Below are positions 1 through 8,595 of a stretch of 64,000 nucleotides of DNA, piece after piece. The position numbers and the translations under genes were made by a program. Where the stretch lies: contig JASHRF010000060.1 of NCBI GenBank assembly GCA_030037545.1, positions 62,001-126,000 on the forward strand, read 5' to 3'. The notes beneath the pieces are model-generated. The model was not told the DNA's origin. It was given only the letters and a program-made list of their open reading frames with translations, and searched no databases. Each line of letters begins with the position of its first letter. Position 1 is the stretch's first letter. This DNA comes from Acidobacteriaceae bacterium (lineage in GTDB: Bacteria; Acidobacteriota; Terriglobia; Terriglobales; Acidobacteriaceae).

Positions 1-1
1 G

Positions 2-43
2 TGGCGGATTCTTGTTCGCCGTATGGCATTACGTTCTCAATAA
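2..43 (+). CDS. C-terminal tail of an upstream gene (partial)
   Basis: An open frame runs from the window edge to a TAA at 41-43, encoding a basic tail (WRILVRRMALRSQ). The stop lies against the ribosome binding site of the next gene, as expected for the preceding member of an operon. With 13 residues no family can be assigned. Confidence 0.35.
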   Translation, partial: WRILVRRMALRSQ

Positions 44-52
44 GGAGGAAAA

Positions 53-805
53 ATGGCAGATCAAGCTCTGGCTCAAGCTGGCGCGCTGAAGCTGCCGGCC
101 GGGCAAAGCTCAGGCCCGCGATATACGCTGCGTTATAAGCTCGCCTGGAGATGGAGAGCGTGTCGAAGCTGGGCGCACTACGTGCTCGTCGGAAGGCGCA
201 AGGGCCTGCCCGCGCTGCTCGATTTTGTTCTCGGAAACCATTACCTTAAGGCGTGCCAGGTACCCGGCGAGCTGGCGGCTCTTGGTGAAATCCTTGCCGA
301 GCACCGGCCGGGCAGAGCGCTTGAGATCGGTACCGCTGGAGGTGGCACACTTCTTTTTCTCGCCCGCCTGGCAAGTCCGCACGCGACGATTGTGAGCGTC
401 GATCTGAGGGGCGGGATGTTCGGCGGAGGCTACAGCGCCTGGCGCAGGTGGCTCTATCAGCGCTTCGCCTGCCGCGGCCAGCGGATGTGCCTTCTTCAAG
501 GCGATTCGCATTCCGCGGAGATGCTCGAACGGGTCAAGGCTGCGCTTGCAGACCAGCCACTGGATTACCTTTTTATTGACGGCGATCACCGGTATGACGG
601 CGTAAAGCGTGACTTCGAGATGTACGGGCCGCTGGTCCGGAAAGGCGGGTTGATTGCCTTCCATGACATCGTGGAAGGACCTTCCGATGCCGTTGGAGGC
701 GTGCCGCGATTTTGGCGCGAGGTTAAACCACAATACCACCATCGAGAGATTATCAATGACCCGCTCCAGGGCGGATTCGGAATCGGACTCCTTTGTGTGG
801 AATAG
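53..805 (+). CDS. Class I SAM-dependent methyltransferase (Methyltransf_24 type)
   Basis: A 250-aa Rossmann-fold methyltransferase, probably modifying a sugar or other small substrate of the neighbouring polysaccharide pathway. SAM-binding motif I is seen as ALEIGTAGGGTLLFLA near residues 80-95, followed by IVSVDLRGG and the family-typical LFIDGDHRYDGVKRDF segment near residue 174, then GGLIAFHD. The start is set by a near-perfect AAGGAGG at 42-48, spaced for ATG 53. It is the first complete gene of a plus-strand block of glycosyltransferases. The methyl acceptor cannot be deduced from sequence. Confidence 0.85.
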   Translation: MADQALAQAGALKLPAGQSSGPRYTLRYKLAWRWRACRSWAHYVLVGRRKGLPALLDFVLGNHYLKACQVPGELAALGEILAEHRPGRALEIGTAGGGTLLFLARLASPHATIVSVDLRGGMFGGGYSAWRRWLYQRFACRGQRMCLLQGDSHSAEMLERVKAALADQPLDYLFIDGDHRYDGVKRDFEMYGPLVRKGGLIAFHDIVEGPSDAVGGVPRFWREVKPQYHHREIINDPLQGGFGIGLLCVE

Positions 806-887
806 CTGCGCCGCAAGGCGACCATCACTGTCACGAATCCTGCGCCTTATGCATCGATTCTCATCATCCGGATTAGGCATTTGATTT

Positions 888-1883
888 ATGGCGCCGCCAA
901 GCGCAAAACCGCACTTGATGAATGAGGCTATGGAGAAGGGTGATGGTTTTATTACCCGCGCCGTGGACTCCAATCGTTCCTTGGAGCAATGGGAGCGTGT
1001 GGCGGGGTGGTGTGCTTCGTCGCTTTTAAGACGGGCGATGCCAGCCGCGCTTAGAGACGTACTGCGGGAACCAGTGACACGGATATTGGCTCGGCATGCA
1101 ACACGCCATTTACCACGGGACAAAGAGTTCGATCAGCCAGTGGAATATGCCGCTGCGAGCGCGTACTTATCTATTATTGTGCCGGTCCACGATGCGCCGG
1201 AGGTAACCGGGCGCTGCCTGATCGGCTTGCAGAAGTATGCTTCAAAAGCAGAGATTATTCTGGTCGACGACGCCTCAAAACTCGATGAGACCATCGAACT
1301 CATTGACAGCTTCGCAGAGCGCAACAACTGGAAGGTAATTCGCCACTCGAAAGCGCTGGGGCACAGCGCAGCTTGCGGCGCCGGGGCCAGTCTTGCTACC
1401 GGGACCTATCTTTGTCTTTTGAACTCCGACACAGTTGTTACCCCGTGGTGCTGGCGGCCCATCGTGCAAGCATTCGAGGACAATCCGGATATCGGTGTGG
1501 CTGGGCCTTCGACGAGTTTTTCAGGAACCCCGCAAAGCCTCCCCTTGGCGTTCTCTGCGCGCTTCTATCTAAATGACAGTCAGGTCTGCGAGTATGCAAG
1601 GCGCTTGTTAGCGCCACACTTGAACGCCGTTCTCAGAGATCTGCCATGGGTTTCCGGATTTGCCTTTTTCATAAGGCGTAGCCTTTGGGAACAGCTTCGC
1701 GGCTTTGACCGCAATCTTCCTGATTTGGGCAATGAAGTTGAACTTTGCATACGCGTTCTGCGGATGGGGCATCGCGTGGTATGGGTTCGCAACTCCTATA
1801 TTCATCACCTCGGCGGCGCGAGCTACAGCAAGACGACCGGCGACACCTATGTTGGCGCGATCGAGTCGATGCAGATTATCTGA
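888..1883 (+). CDS. Glycosyltransferase family 2 protein
   Basis: A GT-A fold enzyme transferring a sugar from a nucleotide donor to a growing surface glycan at the cytoplasmic face of the membrane. The GT2 core starts at YLSIIVPVHDAPE near residue 88, with AEIILVDDAS, then the metal-binding acidic motif as LLNSDTVV and a C-terminal acceptor-side block (PWVSGFAFFIRRSLWEQLRGFD, split here by eye) ending in a NEVELCIR segment. The 331 aa contain about 85 N-terminal residues without a recognisable domain. Start ATG 888 and ATG 918 are both possible and neither has a good ribosome binding site. The frame continues after the stop into a glycosyltransferase-like remnant, so the 3' end may have been altered. 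Confidence 0.85.
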   Translation: MAPPSAKPHLMNEAMEKGDGFITRAVDSNRSLEQWERVAGWCASSLLRRAMPAALRDVLREPVTRILARHATRHLPRDKEFDQPVEYAAASAYLSIIVPVHDAPEVTGRCLIGLQKYASKAEIILVDDASKLDETIELIDSFAERNNWKVIRHSKALGHSAACGAGASLATGTYLCLLNSDTVVTPWCWRPIVQAFEDNPDIGVAGPSTSFSGTPQSLPLAFSARFYLNDSQVCEYARRLLAPHLNAVLRDLPWVSGFAFFIRRSLWEQLRGFDRNLPDLGNEVELCIRVLRMGHRVVWVRNSYIHHLGGASYSKTTGDTYVGAIESMQII

Positions 1884-2130
1884 AGCAGAAATGCCGCTGT
1901 TGTGACCCTTGGAGGCACCGGCGTGATCTATCCTCCGCGTGACCTGGAGGCGGTAAAGCGCGCGGGAACTGCCTTTGAGAGTTGCTGTCCCACGCACGCA
2001 CGACGTGTGGCATCATGTGATGGCGATTCGCTCTGGGTGCAAGGTCCAGTTGGCAGTTATAGATAAAGAGCAGCCCTTTGAGACCTATCTCGCAGAAGAC
2101 TTGATCGTGTCCGCCACATTCGCGGTTCCA
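1884..2130 (+). pseudogene. Remnant of a glycosyltransferase C-terminal region, frameshifted
   Basis: Reading on past the previous stop gives VTLGGTGVIYPPRDLEAV...ESCCPT. A +1 shift near 1990-2000, in an ACGCACGCACGACG run, then gives THDVWHHVMAIRSG...KEQPFETYLAED. Joined, these resemble the conserved tail GGxGVLYPP...CPTADDVWxxxMAxxxG found in a group of polysaccharide glycosyltransferases (recognised from memory of the family). The fragment has no start and no N-terminal catalytic part, so it is a truncated and frameshifted relic. It overlaps the 5' side of the frame used by the next gene, which makes that gene's start uncertain. Confidence 0.5.
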
Positions 2131-2166
2131 CAATATCGAGTTTCCTCAGGGCGCCGCTCGAAGGCT

Positions 2167-3339
2167 GTGATCGGCCACCCCCGGCTTGGATTTGGCGGCT
2201 CCGAAGCGGTGGTTATGTGGCTGATCGAGGCGCTGAAGGGCGACCATGAAGTGACGGTACTAACAACCGCAGGATGGAACCTCGCGGAGCTCAATGCTTC
2301 CTACGGAACACAGGTAAGGGAAAGCGAAGTAAAGGTACGCATCGCTCCCGTGCCTCGGCCAATACGTAATTGGAGCGTGGCCGCACTGCGCGGCGCCTGC
2401 TTTCAGCGCTTCGCGCGCAAGATTGCCGGCGATTACGACGTGCGCATCAGCGCCTACAATCCCACCGACTGGGGCCTGCCGGCGATCCATTTCGTCGCCG
2501 ACTTCAGTTGGCACAAGGAACTTCGCGAGCGGCTCAACCCGTTGGCGCCAGGATTCATCTACCGGGATTCTATCGTTCGCAAAGCGTATCTAGGCATGGC
2601 AGCCGCATGGGGCAGTCCCTCGGGCCGCGACTTGCTCAGAGACGATGTGGTGATTGCAAACTCAAAGTGGTCGGCAGACCTTATCCGGCAGGCGTGTGGC
2701 GCGAGCTGCGCGGCCGTCATCTATCCGCCCGTCTGGGCGGAGTTTCCCCAGGTTCCGTGGGAGGAAAAGGAGAATGCGTTTGCGATGATCGGCCGCATTG
2801 CTCCGGAAAAACGAATCGAAGAGGCAATTGCTATTCTCGATGCGGTGCGTCAGCGCGGCCATGCCGTCCGCCTCCATCTCTGCGGGCAGATTGGCAACGA
2901 TTTATATGGCCGAGAAATTGCCAAGCTCTGCACGAAACATGCCGGCTGGATCGTCTCGGAAGGTCATGTGGGCGGGGAAAGAAAGGCTCAGATTCTTGCC
3001 CGGTGCCAATTTGGAATTCAAACCTGTAAGGCGGAAGCCTTCGGCATCTCGGTGGCTGAAATGGTCAAAGCCGGCGCGGTTGTTTTCGCTCCCGACAGCG
3101 GCGGCCAGATCGAGATTCTTGACCACCCCAGTCTTCTCTTCGCCAACGCCAATGAGGCCTCAGAAAAGATCGACAAAGTGCTGAGCAGGCCATCCGCGCA
3201 AGCGGTGTTGCGGGCCCACCTTTGTCAGCGCGCAAATCTTTTCAGCGCCCGAACCTTCATGAGAGAGACGCAAGCGGTTTTCCATCGCATGGAATCGCAG
3301 CGGGAGCATTCTACAGAGCAGCAGGTCTATTGCCGATGA
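2167..3339 (+). CDS. Glycosyltransferase family 4 protein
   Basis: A GT-B fold retaining glycosyltransferase. The N-terminal Rossmann domain begins at IGHPRLGFGGSEAVVMW with LKGDHEVTVLTT. The C-terminal donor domain carries FAMIGRIAPEKRIEEAI, the HVGGERKAQIL segment and the donor-binding EAFGISVAEMVKAGAVV, the GT4 E-x7-E motif. An open frame extends upstream to 1975, but that part reads as the tail of a glycosyltransferase relic. GTG 2167, giving about 390 aa, fits the family N-terminus better, though its ribosome binding site is poor (AAGG three bases away). The stop overlaps the next start as ATGA. Confidence 0.8.
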   Translation: MIGHPRLGFGGSEAVVMWLIEALKGDHEVTVLTTAGWNLAELNASYGTQVRESEVKVRIAPVPRPIRNWSVAALRGACFQRFARKIAGDYDVRISAYNPTDWGLPAIHFVADFSWHKELRERLNPLAPGFIYRDSIVRKAYLGMAAAWGSPSGRDLLRDDVVIANSKWSADLIRQACGASCAAVIYPPVWAEFPQVPWEEKENAFAMIGRIAPEKRIEEAIAILDAVRQRGHAVRLHLCGQIGNDLYGREIAKLCTKHAGWIVSEGHVGGERKAQILARCQFGIQTCKAEAFGISVAEMVKAGAVVFAPDSGGQIEILDHPSLLFANANEASEKIDKVLSRPSAQAVLRAHLCQRANLFSARTFMRETQAVFHRMESQREHSTEQQVYCR

Positions 3340-4265
3340 ATGACAAAATCTCGCTGGTGATCGCCACCAAAGACAGGCCGGAGGATATACGGCGGCTTCT
3401 CGATAGCTTGAACCGCCAAACCGCGCCGCCTGACGAGATTGTTGTCGTCGACGCAAGCCGGGAGCCGGTCGAGCCGGTGGTAAAGGAGTTTTCAGAACTC
3501 GCCGTCAGGTACCTGAGGCATTGGCCGCCATCGGCATCCGCACAGCGAAACGCCGGCATCCGGGCCTGCGGCCCGGCTGCGACGCTCATTGGGTTTGCCG
3601 ATGACGATACCACCTTCGAGCCGGAAGCATTTGCTCAAATGCGCAACTTCTGGAAAACGGCAGGACCCGATGTCTTGGGCGCCGGATTCAATATCCGCAA
3701 TTGTCCACACCGCGGCGGTTCGTTCTTGAAGCACAGCCGCTTGGCCGAATGGCTTGGCTTGTATTCCTCCCGGCCCGGCAGCGTGTCCCGCAGTGGCTGG
3801 CAAACCGTAACCGGCGAGATAGCGAAGACGCAATCCGTCGATTGGGTCCCATCTGGTGCTGCGCTCTTTCGCCGCGAGGTATTCAGTACGAAGCTTTTTG
3901 ATGAAGCCTTTGAAAGTTACAGCTATCTTGAGGATCTTGATTTGAGCTATACCATCAGCCGTATGGGACAACTGGCTATCGTTGCCGATGCGGGCTTTTT
4001 TCACTGCCCCTCCGCTGGAGGCAGGGTGTCCGCGCGCCGGTTCGGCCGGTTCGAGGTGCGGAACCGTCTGTATTTTGTCCGCAAACACGGTCTTTCTGTT
4101 GGCCGGTGTTATCTCGGCCTTGTCATACGGATGGCGATGTCGGCTTGCAGCGGCATAATACGCGCAGACTTCGGACTTCTCGTTCGGGCTCTTGGCAATG
4201 TAGAAGAATTGATTGAGCCAGTCGCGGCTGGGACGCTCCATGAGCCGTCCGCTGCGTCGCCATGA
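3336..4265 (+). CDS. Glycosyltransferase family 2 protein
   Basis: A GT2 enzyme of 309 aa. The sequence opens directly with the fold (KISLVIATKDRPEDIRRLL), followed by DEIVVVDAS, SAQRNAGI, the DxD-like metal motif as GFADDDTTFEP and VDWVPSGAALFRREVF with YLEDLDLSYTI, typical of the acceptor side. ATG 3336 overlaps the previous stop (ATGA), so translation is probably coupled. The frame is open upstream to 3222, but the coupled ATG coincides with the family N-terminus. It belongs to the same polysaccharide assembly block; donor and acceptor are unknown. Confidence 0.88.
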   Translation: MNDKISLVIATKDRPEDIRRLLDSLNRQTAPPDEIVVVDASREPVEPVVKEFSELAVRYLRHWPPSASAQRNAGIRACGPAATLIGFADDDTTFEPEAFAQMRNFWKTAGPDVLGAGFNIRNCPHRGGSFLKHSRLAEWLGLYSSRPGSVSRSGWQTVTGEIAKTQSVDWVPSGAALFRREVFSTKLFDEAFESYSYLEDLDLSYTISRMGQLAIVADAGFFHCPSAGGRVSARRFGRFEVRNRLYFVRKHGLSVGRCYLGLVIRMAMSACSGIIRADFGLLVRALGNVEELIEPVAAGTLHEPSAASP

Positions 4266-4396
4266 TTGGCTCTGGCCCGCGGTTGGAACCCTGAACAGCG
4301 AAAAGAGAGAAAGAGTTTCCTCTATGAGTTCGCGATAGGCCGGCAGAGCCTGTGGGTCACGGGATTCAAGCAAAGAAAGAGAGGGATCTTTAAGCA

Positions 4397-5731
4397 TTGT
4401 TCGTGAAGCAACTGCATCCAAATCGATCTCACCGGGTTTCAGCCTGTGCAACGTTTCCGCTGATACTTTGGACGTGCCTTTGGCTGAATTTGAACTCCGG
4501 GTTCTGGAATATCCAGCAACCGCAAAGCGCGGACGACTTCGAGCTTCTCATCCGGGCGGTTCTACCTTTCGCCGTACTTCCCGTGGCTGCCTTTTTGCTT
4601 CTTAGCCACAGGCAAATTCGTCTGCCTTGGAGTGGTCCGTCGCGGCTGCTGCTCATTTATGGAGCATTCACCGCGTTCGCAACGCTCTTTTCTCCGGTGC
4701 CAACGTGGTCCGCGTACTGGTCTATGGCTTTTCTTGCGACCATTCTTGTCGGCTCCCTCTTTGCCGCCAAGAACGATCCTGTAGGGTCCACGCGTGCTTT
4801 GTTGCAGATCACTTGGGTGGCGACATTTATTGTTGCGGCGATTCTTGCCTATAGAACAGGCAGCGTAGTGTTCGGCGATGCGCCCACAGCTTATGGGATC
4901 GTCGGTGAGTTGAACGGCCTCAGCCGCTCCTCCGGCGTTGCCCGCTGGGCGGCGGTGCCGGGCCTGGTATGCATTGTAAGGGCGTTCCATAGCCGCAAGA
5001 TCGTGCACATCGCCTTCTACCTTGGCATGGCCGCCGTCGCCTTCTACATTGTTTACCGGATGCAATCTCGCGGAGCGGTCTTCGGCGCTGTCGCGGCTCT
5101 GCTATTCATTCTTCTCGTCTCCAGCCGCATGCGCCGCTACGCTCTACCCTTCGCGGTCGTCGCGGTGGCCGGCCTCGTCCTCATAGAAACTCCCGACGTG
5201 GCTTCGAATCGAGTTTCAGGTTATGTCAGGCGCGGCCAGACCCCGGAGCAATTCCGCAGTATGACAGGTCGTACCGAACTCTATGAAGAGGGACTCGAAG
5301 CCTTTACCGAGGCCCCGATTTTTGGCCGCGGCCAGTGGGCCGACCGCCTGACTGGAGTCGGGCATGTCCACAACTCCTATCTCCAGGCTCTGCTCAATGG
5401 TGGAATCGCCGGCGCTATTCCTTACTGCTGTTCCTGGATCGCCGGCTGGCTGCTCTTCTTCCGGCTGTATAAACGCCGTGCCTGCCTTGCCCCGCAAGAC
5501 CGCCTATCCGTCCTTGAATGCGGCACGGTGATGATGTTTTTTACAATCCGCGCTATTCCTGAAACTACCACCGCCAGCTTTGCCGTCGATCTCCTAGTCA
5601 TGGTGGCCGTGTATATCTACCTGGAGACGCTCTCCGCTGTTCTTTCACGCCGGTTCGTTCAGCGAATAGTTCTTGTGCCGCGCCGGCCTTCTATGCCGGA
5701 ACGGGTTGCGGGGCTTCCACAGGCGAGTTAG
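4397..5731 (+). CDS. O-antigen ligase / Wzy-like polymerase
   Basis: A polytopic inner-membrane protein of 444 aa with about ten hydrophobic segments. The Wzy_C signature is visible in the second half: QSRGAVFGAVAALLF, a long periplasmic loop with MTGRTELYEEGLEAF, then IFGRGQWADR and HVHNSYLQALLNGGI. Proteins of this family join lipid-linked oligosaccharides into polymer or transfer them to an acceptor at the periplasmic face. The annotated start is TTG 4397, without a clear ribosome binding site. The 130-bp gap before it is non-coding. Polymerase and ligase cannot be told apart from sequence alone. Confidence 0.8.
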   Translation: MFVKQLHPNRSHRVSACATFPLILWTCLWLNLNSGFWNIQQPQSADDFELLIRAVLPFAVLPVAAFLLLSHRQIRLPWSGPSRLLLIYGAFTAFATLFSPVPTWSAYWSMAFLATILVGSLFAAKNDPVGSTRALLQITWVATFIVAAILAYRTGSVVFGDAPTAYGIVGELNGLSRSSGVARWAAVPGLVCIVRAFHSRKIVHIAFYLGMAAVAFYIVYRMQSRGAVFGAVAALLFILLVSSRMRRYALPFAVVAVAGLVLIETPDVASNRVSGYVRRGQTPEQFRSMTGRTELYEEGLEAFTEAPIFGRGQWADRLTGVGHVHNSYLQALLNGGIAGAIPYCCSWIAGWLLFFRLYKRRACLAPQDRLSVLECGTVMMFFTIRAIPETTTASFAVDLLVMVAVYIYLETLSAVLSRRFVQRIVLVPRRPSMPERVAGLPQAS

Positions 5732-5779
5732 TCGCGGCCATCCCATAATCTTGTCGTTAAGAACACGCAGAACCTGAAA

Positions 5780-7138
5780 ATGCAGCAAGCGACTCTTCCT
5801 TTCGCGCCGCCCGATGCCATGGACTGGGCCGCGGCGCCGCCGGAACCTGGCGAGCCGCCGGCCCGCCTCAATGTTCTGGTCGGCGCCTACGCGTGCAGCC
5901 CATTCGAAGGGTCGGAGGCGGGCGTTGGTTGGGGATGGGTTGAAGCTATCTCAAGGCACCATAACCTGTGGGTTCTCACGGGCGCGCATTTCCGTGAACC
6001 CATAGAGGAAGAGCTTCGACGCAGGCCCGAACTGCAGGAAAGACTCCACTTCAGCTATATTCCGCGAACCCGTTACCGCGCCGCTGAAAAGATTTGGCCG
6101 CCTGCTTACCTCTACACTTATCAACACCAATGGCAGAAAGACGCATTTAAAGCCGCAAGGCAGTTGCTGGAACGAATTGGCTTCGATATCGTGCATCAAC
6201 TCACTTACGTCGGGTTCCGTGCTCCAGGTCATTTGTGGAGATTAGGGGTGCCGTTTGTCTGGGGGCCCATTGGCGGCCTCGAACAGGTCACATGGTCGCT
6301 GATTCCGTGGCTAGGCCTGCGCGGCGGACTCCACTTTGCAGCAAGAAACCTGCTCAACGAATGGGACAAGCGATTCGCTCGGCTGCCCCGAAAGGCATTC
6401 CATGCTGCCGAAAGCGGAATCATTTCCGCAACGACTGGGATCCAACGAGAGATTCTAAGATTCTACGCGCGTCGGTCTACAGTAATCAGCGAGATCGGAC
6501 TCCCGCCAACCACTTTGCCGGTTCCCTGCCGTCGCTCCCCACTCGAGCCATTGCGTTTGCTCTGGTGCGGTAACTTCAATCCAGGGAAGGCGCTCCACTT
6601 TCTGCTCTCTGCTCTGTCACTTATATCTTCGGACTTGAACTGGAAACTAACTATCATTGGCGATGGGCCTTGCGCAACCAAGTGGAAGACCCTTGCCCGG
6701 CGAAGCGGCTTGGCGGATAGTTGTGATTGGCTGGGACAAATGTCTCGCCAAAACGTCCTTCGCCAAATGCAGAAGGCGCACGCACTGGTTGTCACCAGTG
6801 CTTACGATCTGACCTCGACGGTGGTTATCGAAGCGTTGGCCAACGGCTTGCCGGTTGTGTGCCCGGATCACTGCGGATTCAGAGACGCAGTGACTCCCGA
6901 GTGCGGCATTCGCGTAAATGCCTCCAGCAAACAAGCAATTGTCATGGAACTGCACGGCGCTATCGTCCGCATTGGTGACGAAAAGTTTCGTTTTCAACTG
7001 GCCCAGGGCGCGCTTGCCCGAAGCCAATACTACGAATGGGAGCGGAAAGCACGCGTAGTGGACGACATCTATCGGACTAAACAACGCGATGGAGGTAATC
7101 AGATAATATCGGAATGCCTGGTCGGGGAAATTCGATGA
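5780..7138 (+). CDS. Glycosyltransferase family 4 protein
   Basis: A 452-aa GT-B enzyme. After about 30 proline-rich residues the N-terminal domain starts at LNVLVGAYACSPFEGSEAGVGW and includes the family block PFVWGPIGGLEQV. The donor domain has LRLLWCGNFNPGKALHFLL, LTIIGDGPC, the linker DWLGQMSRQNVL and the donor-binding motif STVVIEALANGLPVVCPD. The EGSEAGVGWGW start is shared by a subgroup of exopolysaccharide transferases. It sits 48 bp after the Wzy-like gene, and its stop overlaps the next ATG, so both are probably in one transcript. Confidence 0.88.
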   Translation: MQQATLPFAPPDAMDWAAAPPEPGEPPARLNVLVGAYACSPFEGSEAGVGWGWVEAISRHHNLWVLTGAHFREPIEEELRRRPELQERLHFSYIPRTRYRAAEKIWPPAYLYTYQHQWQKDAFKAARQLLERIGFDIVHQLTYVGFRAPGHLWRLGVPFVWGPIGGLEQVTWSLIPWLGLRGGLHFAARNLLNEWDKRFARLPRKAFHAAESGIISATTGIQREILRFYARRSTVISEIGLPPTTLPVPCRRSPLEPLRLLWCGNFNPGKALHFLLSALSLISSDLNWKLTIIGDGPCATKWKTLARRSGLADSCDWLGQMSRQNVLRQMQKAHALVVTSAYDLTSTVVIEALANGLPVVCPDHCGFRDAVTPECGIRVNASSKQAIVMELHGAIVRIGDEKFRFQLAQGALARSQYYEWERKARVVDDIYRTKQRDGGNQIISECLVGEIR

Positions 7139-8064
7139 GACGGCGCCTTTCCGTTATTCTGGCCGTGTACAACGGGATGCCATACCTGCCCGAAGCGGTA
7201 GAAAGTATTCTGAGTCAAACGTTCAAAGATTTCACGTTCGTTATTGTCGATGATGGATCTACAGACGGGACGCGAACCTACCTGCAGTCTCTCCGCGACG
7301 ACCGGATCGTATTGTTCCACCAGGCCAACGCAGGGCAAGCAGCAGCACTGAACTTTGCCCTGAATCATTGTCAAACTGAATATGTGGCAAGAATGGACGC
7401 GGACGACCTTTCTCTTCCCGATCGTCTGCTCTCCCAGGTGGAATATTTAGACGTACACCCGGACGTGGCCGTGGTCGGGACTCAGATTCGGTTTATTGTG
7501 AACGGAACGATTCAACAGGCGTTTTGTGCTCCGACGGAGCACCGGGAGATCGAGAAGCGATTTCTGCAAGGGCAGGCCGGAATGTGCCATTCAAGCATTA
7601 TGATGCGCCTTTCATCGGCACGTGCTGCAGACTTCTATCCGGAAGGCATCCTCGGAGAGGACATGGGATTCTGCCTGCGTCTGTGCGAGCTGGGGCGCAC
7701 GGCAAACCTCGACAAGATCCTCGTAAGCTATAGGATTCATGCTTCGTCGATATGCGTCACGAAGAGCGAAGAATTGATTCGCGCTAACCATTTTGCATCC
7801 CATCGCGCAATCTGCCGGCGCGACGGCCTTCCTGAGCCGTCATTCGATGCATTTCTTCGCAATGCATCCTGGATCGACCGCTTGCGTTGGTCCGTGGAAG
7901 CACAGGCGCTTCTCCTATACAGAACAGGCAGAGTCCGGATCGCCACTGGCCATCCGGTCGATGGGCATGTCCGATTGATTCTTTCGGGATTGTGCCGGCC
8001 ACTCGCGAGTGCGCGCCGGGCCTCATCTATGATTCGAGACAGCCTAAAAAGCAGCGCCTGTTAA
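7135..8064 (+). CDS. Glycosyltransferase family 2 protein
   Basis: A GT2 enzyme of 309 aa with a textbook N-terminus: LSVILAVYNGMPYLPEAVES, then FVIVDDGSTDGT, NAGQAAALNFAL and the metal motif YVARMDADDLSLPDRL. The acceptor-side part includes EDMGFCLRLCELG. ATG 7135 overlaps the preceding stop (ATGA) and starts right at the fold; the frame is open a little upstream to 7114. It is the last glycosyltransferase of the block and is followed by about 530 bp without a convincing gene. Confidence 0.9.
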   Translation: MRRRLSVILAVYNGMPYLPEAVESILSQTFKDFTFVIVDDGSTDGTRTYLQSLRDDRIVLFHQANAGQAAALNFALNHCQTEYVARMDADDLSLPDRLLSQVEYLDVHPDVAVVGTQIRFIVNGTIQQAFCAPTEHREIEKRFLQGQAGMCHSSIMMRLSSARAADFYPEGILGEDMGFCLRLCELGRTANLDKILVSYRIHASSICVTKSEELIRANHFASHRAICRRDGLPEPSFDAFLRNASWIDRLRWSVEAQALLLYRTGRVRIATGHPVDGHVRLILSGLCRPLASARRASSMIRDSLKSSAC

Positions 8065-8595
8065 GTGAATCTGCATTATTGAATTGCCGGTTCGGCTATA
8101 TGGCCGAAAGTGTATGCCGTGAATTAGTCGCATGGCGCCATTTATCAGAACGATTTTATAGGAAGGCACGACAGATGGGAGGCAAGTACAAAAATGGTGA
8201 CTAACGGCTCTCTACGCTTTGCTGTGTTGCAGTTACGGTCCAACGCGCGCAGTGACCGTTCATTGCTAGAAGCTGTTTCATAACCCTGTTTTGAAAGGGC
8301 ACGGCTTCAGCCGTGCCGATAAGTTCCCCAAAAACGTGGGGCTTCAGCCCCTGAGGGACGGTTACAGAAGACGATGTTTGGATAGGGTATGGAACGAAGG
8401 TTATGTACAGGAGTAAGAGTCGGCAGACGCGCAGTAGTGGCGGCGGTTTCATTGGTCGTTAAGGATGTCGAGCCATATACGATTGTTGGCTGCGTACCCT
8501 CTGTATGTCTCAAGCGAAGGTTCACGGCAGCAGAGATTATTCAACATGAGGCCGTCCCTTTCCGGCGATTCCATCTAATTGAGTAGAAATCCACA
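8065..8595. other. Intergenic region with a palindromic repeat
   Basis: No convincing gene is seen. The middle (8267-8370) is a dispersed palindromic element described separately. Short frames of 65-100 codons cross the region, but they lack family signals and ribosome binding sites. Confidence 0.5.
8267..8370 (+). repeat. Dispersed palindromic element, copy 1 (right end degraded)
   Basis: Begins TAGAAGCTGTTTCATAACCC and carries two hairpins: GGCACGGCT-TC-AGCCGTGCC and GGGGCTTCAGCCCC. The same order and spacing occur at 20011-20133. The left terminal sequence is kept, but the matching inverted repeat at the right end is not recognisable, so this copy is eroded. It separates the glycosyltransferase block from the WecA-like gene. 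Confidence 0.75.
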
